DNA of 64,000 nucleotides from Prevotella sp. (GTDB taxonomy: Bacteria; Bacteroidota; Bacteroidia; Bacteroidales; Bacteroidaceae). The DNA is taken from contig JAFZSL010000038.1 in assembly GCA_017619375.1 (NCBI GenBank), positions 1 to 64,000 on the forward strand, written 5' to 3'. Positions within the stretch are counted from its first letter, which is position 1, and the number at the start of each line of letters is the position of its first letter. Below, in pieces: positions 55,361 through 62,499 of the stretch. A program made the position numbers and the translations under genes. The notes beneath the pieces are model-generated. The model was not told where the DNA came from and made no database searches. It saw only the letters and a list, made by a program, of their open reading frames with translations.

Positions 55361-57661
55361 ATGAAAACAGCCTTATCAACCAGTTTTGTCCGAGCAGCCA
55401 TGACGCTGCTCATGACGCTATGTTTGACAACCACCATCCATGCAGGGGTCTTTGCCGTGTATTCCAATGACAACCACGCCCTCTATTTCACCAAAAGAAA
55501 TGGACTGGAAACAAGTTTGTCACAAGGTGGTCTTTTCACTCCAGCGGGTAGCAGTCGTTCGTTGAATGTCGCCTGGTACTATCAAATCGAGTCTGTTGAC
55601 GCTGAGAACCCATATTGGGGTGGCAGGTCGGACCTTGGCGAGGTGCAAAAAGTGGTGTTTGAGTCTTCTTTCGCCGACGTGAAACCCACGATGCTGCAAA
55701 ATTGGTTCAAAGGCTTCAGCGGGTTGAAGAGCATGGATGGCCTTGAAAACTTCAATACCAGCGAGGTCAGGAACATGAACATGATGTTCGCAAATTGCAC
55801 CAGTTTGGCATCGTTAAACCTCAATTATTTCAATACGGCCAAGGTGACGACCATGAACTCCATGTTCCATGGGTGCACCAATTTTATCTACCTCGACATC
55901 AGTAGTTTTAACACTGCGAATGTGACCAGTATGACAGGAATGTTCGCGATGTGCCAACAACTTGTAGGCATCTATATCGGTGATGGATGGACTACTGCCA
56001 ATGTGCAAAGTTCCGGGTCAATGTTCCAATGGTGTTATAAGATTGTCGGGCAAGATGGCACAACCTACGACAGCAGTGTCACGGACAAAAGAAAGGCCCA
56101 TGCCGGTCCTGGGGGATATATGCGAAAGGAGACATTGTACCAACCTGCTGCAGTATATTGCGCCGACACCAAGGCCATGTATTTCACCAGGAGTTTCAAC
56201 CCAAACAATGGCTATTACTCCCCCGAGGGTGGCAGCGAGTCATACTCCGTCACAGCCTATTGGACCGATACCGACGTAACGGCAACGGGTGAATATCCTG
56301 AATGGTACGACAACTACAGCATGAAAAACAACGTGACCACGGTTGCCTTCGAACCATCGTTCAACTTCGTGAAACCCATAAGTACAAGAAGATGGTTCAT
56401 GGATTTCACAAAACTATCTTCCGTGCTGAGGATGAACAACCTGAACACGAGCGACGTGACAAACACGGAGGCGATGTTCTATGGATGCGTCCGGCTCACT
56501 TCGCTTGACCTGACAGACTTCGTTACGGGCAAAGTCACGGAAATGTCCTCCATGTTTGGAAGCTGCACCACCCTCACCACCCTCGACTTGAGTAGTTTCG
56601 ACACAGGCAAAGTGAATCAAACCGCCTATATGTTCAAAGGCTGCTCAAAACTTAAGAGCATCTACATCGGCGCCAAATGGAACCTCTCAAGAGTAAGCAA
56701 TATCGGTTCCATACAGATGTTCCAAAACTGCACCGACATCGTCGGACAGGACGGCACCACCTATGACAGCAATTACACGAACAAGACCAAGGCCCATGCC
56801 GATGCTGGCGGCTATATGCGCGTTCATACCACACCGCTCACCTTATACGACGACAGCGACAACACCTCGTTGATAGCCAATGCGACGGAATCAGGCGGCT
56901 ATTACGATGTCACCCTCTCTGGCCGCATGCTCTACAAGGATGGTTCGTGGAACACACTGTGCCTGCCGTTCGATCTCAAAGCCACACAGATAGCGACGAT
57001 GCTCGAGAGTCCCGAAAAGATCATGACACTCGATGATGCATCCATTGCCAATGGTACGTTGACAATGAATTTCAAGGAAGCCACTTCCATCGAGGCTGGC
57101 AAACCCTATATCATCAAGTGGGCAAAGGCTGACGGTTACGTCAACGACAAAGAGCACAACCTTTATCAGCCGACGTTCAAAGCCGTGAGAGTAAGCAAGA
57201 ACCTTACCGACATCACCACCGACGTCGTCACGTTCAAAGGTCTTTACAAACCACTCGTCATCGCCAAGTCCGGCGACAGGGGCAAGCTATACCTTGGTGC
57301 CGACAACAAGCTCTACTTTGCTGAAATATCCTTCAACATCAATGCGTTCCGTGGCTATTTCCAGTTAAAGGACATGGTCATCTCAAGCCTGGGCGATGTG
57401 AATGGCGACAGGAATCTCAACGTGACAGACGTGACCTTGCTCGTGAACCATATCTTGGGCATTCACGAAGGCCTCTTCATCCTCGGGAACGCCGATGTCA
57501 ACGGTGACGGACAGGTCACCGTGACTGATGTGACGGAAATGGTGAATCTCATCCTCAACAACAACAGATATATCTATAATGTAGTGGTTAACGCCGACGG
57601 CTCTCCCATCAGTTTTGAAGATGGTGGAAGTGGACCCGCCAGAGGAAAGAAGAAAGAATAG
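55361..57661 (+). CDS. BspA-like (DUF285) surface protein with dockerin-like tail
   Basis: A 766-aa exported protein (signal peptide near residues 1-29, ending TIHAG). Two blocks of DUF285/BspA repeats (about 60-260 and 265-490) show units such as MNMMFANCTSLASLNL and MSSMFGSCTTLTTLDLSSFDTGKV. A module with WNTLCLPFDL follows (about 520-580), then a beta-rich segment, and finally two calcium loops (GDVNGDRN, ADVNGDGQ) of dockerin type. The same C-terminal layout occurs in the protein at 506-5119. BspA-type proteins mediate adhesion in oral and gut Bacteroidales. The partner of the dockerin-like tail is unknown. Confidence 0.88.
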   Translation: MKTALSTSFVRAAMTLLMTLCLTTTIHAGVFAVYSNDNHALYFTKRNGLETSLSQGGLFTPAGSSRSLNVAWYYQIESVDAENPYWGGRSDLGEVQKVVFESSFADVKPTMLQNWFKGFSGLKSMDGLENFNTSEVRNMNMMFANCTSLASLNLNYFNTAKVTTMNSMFHGCTNFIYLDISSFNTANVTSMTGMFAMCQQLVGIYIGDGWTTANVQSSGSMFQWCYKIVGQDGTTYDSSVTDKRKAHAGPGGYMRKETLYQPAAVYCADTKAMYFTRSFNPNNGYYSPEGGSESYSVTAYWTDTDVTATGEYPEWYDNYSMKNNVTTVAFEPSFNFVKPISTRRWFMDFTKLSSVLRMNNLNTSDVTNTEAMFYGCVRLTSLDLTDFVTGKVTEMSSMFGSCTTLTTLDLSSFDTGKVNQTAYMFKGCSKLKSIYIGAKWNLSRVSNIGSIQMFQNCTDIVGQDGTTYDSNYTNKTKAHADAGGYMRVHTTPLTLYDDSDNTSLIANATESGGYYDVTLSGRMLYKDGSWNTLCLPFDLKATQIATMLESPEKIMTLDDASIANGTLTMNFKEATSIEAGKPYIIKWAKADGYVNDKEHNLYQPTFKAVRVSKNLTDITTDVVTFKGLYKPLVIAKSGDRGKLYLGADNKLYFAEISFNINAFRGYFQLKDMVISSLGDVNGDRNLNVTDVTLLVNHILGIHEGLFILGNADVNGDGQVTVTDVTEMVNLILNNNRYIYNVVVNADGSPISFEDGGSGPARGKKKE

Positions 57662-57927
57662 TAGCAGAGGTGTTGTTACGCGTTGTCAGCTCCATGCCGA
57701 ACTGGACGCCTGGCAAACAGGGAGGGAAGGCCGTGCGTGTGAAATACACATTACCCATAACTTTCAACTTGAACTAAACGAAAAGAAATATTCTACGGAC
57801 TATTTGGACTCAATGGACTGTGATGGAAAGTCCGAAAATTCCTTATCGTCCGTAGTATTTTTGTATATTACACGAATTTCCATCAATTATCCATAAATGT
57901 TTTTCATATTATATGCCATTTTTTCCA

Positions 57928-57935
57928 TACCTTTG
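57928..57935 (+). promoter_or_regulatory. -7 promoter box for the EamA transporter
   Basis: TACCTTTG matches TAnnTTTG and ends only 8 bp before the annotated ATG, so transcription would start at or next to the start codon. The rest of the 282-bp gap 57662-57943 shows nothing else. Confidence 0.6.
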
Positions 57936-57943
57936 CATGACTC

Positions 57944-58864
57944 ATGGAAAAAACGAGAACTTCCATATTCCAGAGACCCGCATGGGTGACGGTGTTTGCC
58001 TTGACGGCGGCAATAGCATGGGGCTGGGCATTCCCACTCATCAAAGTGGGATTCAATGCCTTTGGCATCACGACGGACATGACGGGCAGCAAGATGCTCT
58101 TTGCGGGCATCCGTTTTGCAGCGGCAGGCCTGATCATACTCTCCGTTGCCCGAAGCAGTGAACGTTCCTTCAAGACAACCGCAACGAATGATTGGTGGTT
58201 CATCCTTGCCTTTGCACTGATGAACACCACTCTCCACTATTTCTTCTTCTATATCGGCATGTCACATAGCGAAGGCTCACGGGCGGCCATACTCAACTCG
58301 TTGAGCACTTTCCTCGTGGTACTGCTGGCCTGCGCTTGTTTCAAGAGTGACAAACTGACCTCACGGAAGATAATTGGCTGCTCCATAGGGTTTTGCGGAA
58401 TATTGGCATTGAATCTTGGCGGAGCCGAAAGCGGGCTGTTCACCTGGTTAGGCGACGGCATGATCATTCTTAATGCTTTTTGCTCTGCATTCTCTGGTTT
58501 GATGACCCGCGGGCTGAGCCGCCGTGTGGATGTGTTCGTAGGAACGGGTTATAGTCTCACCATTGGAGGCATGCTGCTCGTCGTCCCAGGGCTTGCCTTT
58601 GGCGGTACGCTGCCCCAAGTCAATTTGCTCGGCATCGGCTGTCTATTGCTTCTCATCGCCATTTCTGCCATCGGATTCGCCCTTTACAACAAGCTGCTCA
58701 GCTGCAATCCCGTGGGAAAGGTTGCCATTTACAACTCGCTGATCCCCATAGTAGGAGCTGTAACGTCGTGCCTCTGTCTTGGTGAGAAATTCCATCTGAA
58801 ATACGCTCTAGCCGGAGGACTCGCCGCACTTGGCATATATATTATCAACAAAGGAAAGAACTGA
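57944..58864 (+). CDS. DMT-superfamily (EamA) transporter
   Basis: A 306-aa inner-membrane protein with about ten helices in two EamA halves: N-terminal VFALTAAIAWGWAFPLIKVGF, end of the first half NTTLHYFFFYIGMSHSEGSRAAIL, and second half YNSLIPIVGAVTSCLCLGEKF. It probably exports a metabolite or amino acid, but the substrate is unknown. The ATG at 57944 is so close to the promoter box that the mRNA may be leaderless. Confidence 0.9.
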   Translation: MEKTRTSIFQRPAWVTVFALTAAIAWGWAFPLIKVGFNAFGITTDMTGSKMLFAGIRFAAAGLIILSVARSSERSFKTTATNDWWFILAFALMNTTLHYFFFYIGMSHSEGSRAAILNSLSTFLVVLLACACFKSDKLTSRKIIGCSIGFCGILALNLGGAESGLFTWLGDGMIILNAFCSAFSGLMTRGLSRRVDVFVGTGYSLTIGGMLLVVPGLAFGGTLPQVNLLGIGCLLLLIAISAIGFALYNKLLSCNPVGKVAIYNSLIPIVGAVTSCLCLGEKFHLKYALAGGLAALGIYIINKGKN

Positions 58865-58865
58865 T

Positions 58866-58900
58866 TATTTAACTCCTTATAGTTGAAGTGAATGCGAAAC
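58866..58900. repeat. Degenerate end of the MITE-like element (possible)
   Basis: The sequence TTTAACTCCTTATAGTTGAA with GTGAATGCGAAAC resembles the right part of the element at 181-401 (TTTAACTCCTGAAAGTTGAG with CGAATGCGGAAC), with about three quarters of positions the same. It overlaps the start codon of the TonB receptor gene. Confidence 0.35.
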
Positions 58901-60997
58901 ATAAAAATATATTATAAATTATCCTTGGACCGCTGGAGATTGATGGTTTTGCTCCTATTTGGGGTTTCCGCAGTTCATGCCCAGCCCGACAACGTGGTGC
59001 GTGAGGACACCCTGGAAGGGGTTACCGTGATGTCGCGAACAGCGCAACGCCGGCTGGACGAGGTGCAGGTGGGCGTGGAGCGCATCGACATAGTGACCCT
59101 GAACAAGACCCCCGCCCTCTTCGGGGAGCGCGACATCACCAGGTCGCTGCAATTGCTCCCCGGGGTGAAGAGCGAGAGCGAGGCTTCAAGCGGCTACGAA
59201 GTGCGGGGAGGCACCTCCGCACAGAACCTCATCCTGCTCGACGGAGCAACCATATACAACGCCGGCCATCTCATGGGTCTGATTTCCACTTTCAACGACA
59301 ACGCCCTTAACAACGCCGCCTTATACAAAGGTCTTGTGCCAGCCAATTATGGAGGCGCCACCTCGTCGGTCTTCGACATCAGCACACGGGTGGGCGATAT
59401 GAGCAAATTCCATTTCAATGGTTCCATCGGTCTTCTCTCCACCAACGTGTCGGCTGAAGGCCCCATCCAGAAAGAAAAATCTTCCTTTCTCTTCGCCGGC
59501 CGCAGGTCCTACCTCGACCTGTTCCTCAAAGCCACGAAAGACTACAAGGACAACACCCTCAACTTTTACGACGCCAACCTGCAACTCACCTTTCGCCTGT
59601 CACCACGCGACAGGTTGTCGTTCACGTTCTTCAGGGGAAGGGACAACATGGGGATAGAAGACCTCATGGACATGAAGTGGAGCAACACCACAGCCAATGC
59701 CAGTTGGCTCCACAATGCCAACAGCCATCTATACGCACATACCCAACTCACCTACAGCGAGTTTGCAGACAATGTCGGCATAGACATGATGAACATCTAT
59801 TACACGATGAAGGGTTTCATCCGCCATCTCACCTTCCATCACGACCAACGGTGGATGCCATCTAAGAAATTCACACTCAGATACGGGTTGGAATCCACCT
59901 ACCTTCAACTGTTATCGGCGGAGTGGGACATCAACTTGCTCCACCAACGGGAGAAACGCGACGGATGGAGCAATGCCTTATGGGTAAGCCAAGAACTCAA
60001 CATCAACGACAGGTTCACCCTCTCTGCGGGGCTCAGGCTGCGTCTGCACTCCGTCCTCGGCGGCGCCCCCTACTATGAGGTGAGTCCAGACGGCAACATC
60101 ACCAACACGACCACCCCCGAGAAATGGCACGTGGTGAAGACCTACTACAATCTTGAGCCCCGCCTGAGCGGCAACGTCAAACTCTCACCTCACCATAGCC
60201 TAAAAATAGGCTATAGCCGAAGCACGCAGGACATCCACGCCATCAGGGCAGGGTCGATGTCGATGCCCTTCGACCGCTACGCCATGACAAGCAACCTGCT
60301 CAAGCCGGAAACAGCCGACCAAGTGGCTATGGGATGGACGGGCATCATCGGGGATGGCGACTACGATTTCAGTGCCGAGGGGTATTACAAATGGGTGAAA
60401 GACATCTACGACTACCGTGACGGGAAATCGTTCTATTCCGAGATAGAGATAGAGCGGCTCCTGCTTGGCGGCAATGGGCGTGCATACGGTTTGGAATTCT
60501 GTGCGCACAAGAACAAAGGGAAACTGACGGGATGGTTGAGCTACACCCTGTCGTGGTCGCAGAACAAGATAGCGGGCATCAACAACGGAGACTGGTACAC
60601 AGCTTCCAACGACCGCCGCCACGACATCAGCGTCATCGGCATCTACAAGGCTAACGACTTGTGGGAGTTCACCGCCATGTGGCACTACAACACAGGGCAA
60701 GCCCTCACCGCCCCCAGCGCCAAGTATGAAATTGACGGGCGCACGTTCTACTATTATGCCGAACGAAACGGCTACCGTGCACCTGCCAGCCACCGCCTCG
60801 ACCTTGGCGCCACCCATACCAAGAAATGGCGACGTAGCACACACGTATGGGCGTTCGGCACCTATAACACCTACAATCGATACAATCCGCTCGTCATCAG
60901 GTTCGAGAACGACGACGACAAGCCTTCCGGCACGAAAGCCACGCTTTTTGCCATGTTCGGCATCGTCCCATACGTTTCATTCACCGTGAAATACTGA
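58892..60997 (+). CDS. TonB-dependent outer-membrane receptor
   Basis: A 701-aa protein with an N-terminal signal region ending SAVHAQPDN. The plug domain has DTLEGVTVMSRTAQRR, LLPGVKSESEASSGYEVRGG and NLILLDGATIYNAGHL. A beta-barrel follows, ending in the aromatic terminus FGIVPYVSFTVKY. The carboxypeptidase-regulatory-like domain found in many Bacteroidota SusC-type receptors is missing, and there is no SusD gene. The DUF4249 lipoprotein gene follows 2 bp later, a pairing typical of a distinct receptor class. The ligand is unknown (metal chelate, peptide or glycan). Confidence 0.92.
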   Translation: MRNIKIYYKLSLDRWRLMVLLLFGVSAVHAQPDNVVREDTLEGVTVMSRTAQRRLDEVQVGVERIDIVTLNKTPALFGERDITRSLQLLPGVKSESEASSGYEVRGGTSAQNLILLDGATIYNAGHLMGLISTFNDNALNNAALYKGLVPANYGGATSSVFDISTRVGDMSKFHFNGSIGLLSTNVSAEGPIQKEKSSFLFAGRRSYLDLFLKATKDYKDNTLNFYDANLQLTFRLSPRDRLSFTFFRGRDNMGIEDLMDMKWSNTTANASWLHNANSHLYAHTQLTYSEFADNVGIDMMNIYYTMKGFIRHLTFHHDQRWMPSKKFTLRYGLESTYLQLLSAEWDINLLHQREKRDGWSNALWVSQELNINDRFTLSAGLRLRLHSVLGGAPYYEVSPDGNITNTTTPEKWHVVKTYYNLEPRLSGNVKLSPHHSLKIGYSRSTQDIHAIRAGSMSMPFDRYAMTSNLLKPETADQVAMGWTGIIGDGDYDFSAEGYYKWVKDIYDYRDGKSFYSEIEIERLLLGGNGRAYGLEFCAHKNKGKLTGWLSYTLSWSQNKIAGINNGDWYTASNDRRHDISVIGIYKANDLWEFTAMWHYNTGQALTAPSAKYEIDGRTFYYYAERNGYRAPASHRLDLGATHTKKWRRSTHVWAFGTYNTYNRYNPLVIRFENDDDKPSGTKATLFAMFGIVPYVSFTVKY

Positions 60998-60999
60998 CT

Positions 61000-61863
61000 A
61001 TGAAAAAGTTGACGTCCATCATCACCCTCTTGTTCCTCCTCGCCTCATGCGAGAAGGAAATCGACATCCATTATCACGAGATAGCCCCCATGGTGGTCAT
61101 CGAAGGGCAGGTGACCAATGAGGGCACCGAGGTGTCGGTGAGGCGTTCGCGCTCCGTCACCGACTCCGTCCAAGGCGTCTCCCTGCCAGGCGCCACCATC
61201 TTCATCTTTGACAACGGCGTAGAGCACCGCCTCGCCTACGACCCGAAGGACGGCTGCTATCGGTCGAGTCTGACTGGCGTGGAGGGGCACAACTACCGCA
61301 TGACGGTGGACTTCGAAGGGATACGTTATGAGGCGACATCCACCATGCCGGCACCCACGGCCATCCTTTCCTCCAAATTCTATTGGTTCAATATTCTCGA
61401 CGAGCGTTTGCTGGTGTACGAACTATGGGCGACGGACCCAGATCCGGAACAACGCAACTATTTCCAATATCGCGTCGACCGCCACTCCTCCAATCCTCAT
61501 GTCACCCCGAAGATGCAAGGCAGGCCATACCGATGGAACGTCTTTGACGACCGAGGCAATCCTCCCGACCGCATATATCGCGACATCCACTGCATGATGG
61601 AACAAACGGCCCTCGAAGACAAGGAGGAAGACTGGGAGCGAATCCTTTACGATGGCGACACCATCACGCTCAAACTCCAAACCATCGACCATACCGCCTA
61701 TGAGTATTTCAGGACGTTGATTTCCGGTCAGGGCGAGGGTGCAAACCCCGTAAGCAACATCTCTGGAGGTTGCCTTGGCTATTTCATGGCATCAAGCATC
61801 ACCCACGCCGACACACTGATCCTCCACCTTGATGAAGTAATGGATTACGAGATGCCAAAATAG
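61000..61863 (+). CDS. DUF4249 lipoprotein paired with the TonB receptor
   Basis: A 287-aa protein with lipoprotein signal LTSIITLLFLLASCEKE (lipobox LASC). The DUF4249 pattern is visible in PMVVIEGQVTNEGTEVSVRRSRSV, PGATIFIFDNG and the C-terminal NPVSNISGGCLGYFMASS. These lipoproteins lie next to TonB receptors in Bacteroidota and probably sit on the outer membrane as partner or lid, a role inferred by analogy with SusD. It starts 2 bp after the receptor stop. Confidence 0.9.
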   Translation: MKKLTSIITLLFLLASCEKEIDIHYHEIAPMVVIEGQVTNEGTEVSVRRSRSVTDSVQGVSLPGATIFIFDNGVEHRLAYDPKDGCYRSSLTGVEGHNYRMTVDFEGIRYEATSTMPAPTAILSSKFYWFNILDERLLVYELWATDPDPEQRNYFQYRVDRHSSNPHVTPKMQGRPYRWNVFDDRGNPPDRIYRDIHCMMEQTALEDKEEDWERILYDGDTITLKLQTIDHTAYEYFRTLISGQGEGANPVSNISGGCLGYFMASSITHADTLILHLDEVMDYEMPK

Positions 61864-61939
61864 AGATATTTGGAGATATATTGGAAGTGATGGCAGGAGA
61901 TAGAAATACTGGTAAAAAAAACAGAAAGCCATAGAAAAC

Positions 61940-62028
61940 AAAAAAAGCGATGACCTTCTCAGGCGACCGCTTCGAATCTTCAATAGGTATTAGTTTTTTT
62001 TAAGGTAAAAAGATTGTTTTCAGGATAA
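61940..62028 (-). ncRNA. Candidate small RNA beside the DUF4249 gene
   Basis: A full-consensus promoter (62034-62064) would start a minus-strand transcript near 62028. It ends about 85-90 nt later at a 12-bp stem with one mismatch, AAGCGGTCGCCT/AGGTCATCGCTT, a GAGA tetraloop and seven T residues (61972-61940). The first 55 nt are A/T-rich with a CTTAAAAAAAACTAATACC stretch. No ATG-started ORF exists. Its end is 77 bp from the convergent DUF4249 stop, so antisense action on that mRNA 3' end is possible. Prediction only. Confidence 0.55.
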
Positions 62029-62033
62029 CGATG

Positions 62034-62064
62034 CAAAGGTAAGCCATTTTTCTTAATGACCAAA
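62034..62064 (-). promoter_or_regulatory. Promoter of the candidate small RNA
   Basis: Minus-strand TTTG (62064-62061), 19-nt spacer, TACCTTTG (62041-62034), a perfect Bacteroidota promoter with no protein-coding gene after it. Confidence 0.8.
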
Positions 62065-62225
62065 ATTAATCAATCCTTTTTTTCAGGCAAAAATAATTGT
62101 GCGGGCGCACAATTCATTTTTTAACAATTTTTATGATAAATATTTGCGTAATCGATTGAATAAAGCATAAAAAATGTCAATGATTAAAGATTATCTTCGA
62201 AGTAAAAAAATTAGAGGAGTTAAAG

Positions 62226-62404
62226 AATTCAAGTTCCGCATTCGCTCAACTTTCAGGAGTTAAAGGGGAGTTAAAAGGAAGTTAAAGGGGAGTTAAAGGG
62301 ACATATGCTCACTTTTAACGGCTTTTTTCAAGGAAATGATGTAATAGTGACTTCATTAAAACCTCCATCACGCCTCATTTTTTCCTACTTGCGGAACTTA
62401 AATT
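62226..62404. mobile_element. MITE-like element, copy 2 (179 bp)
   Basis: Terminal inverted repeats AATTCAAGTTCCGCA (62226-62240) and TGCGGAACTTAAATT (62390-62404) match with one difference. The interior matches copy 1 at 181-401 in inverted orientation. It has GGAGTTAAAGG repeats and lacks the 48-bp GC-rich insertion. No ORF. Confidence 0.65.
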
Positions 62405-62411
62405 AAAGAAA

Positions 62412-62453
62412 TTAGCGACATTAGTTCTGCCTTTGACAGAATAATGTCGCTAA
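62412..62453 (-). terminator. Terminator-like hairpin after the lamin-tail protein gene
   Basis: TTAGCGACATTA and its exact complement flank an inner TTCTG/CAGAA stem. The minus strand continues into a T-rich stretch (TTTCTTTAATTT). It lies 47 bp after the stop at 62500. Confidence 0.7.
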
Positions 62454-62476
62454 CTTCAAGCGAAGCGGTAACTTCG
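62452..62476. repeat. Dispersed intergenic repeat, copy 3 (inverted, degenerate)
   Basis: On the minus strand GAAGTTACCGCTTCGCTTGA resembles the GAAGTTATCGCTTCGCTCG core of the copies at 24792-24830 and 53842-53877. Confidence 0.45.
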
Positions 62477-62499
62477 ATATCTTCTTTATCTTGCTAATC

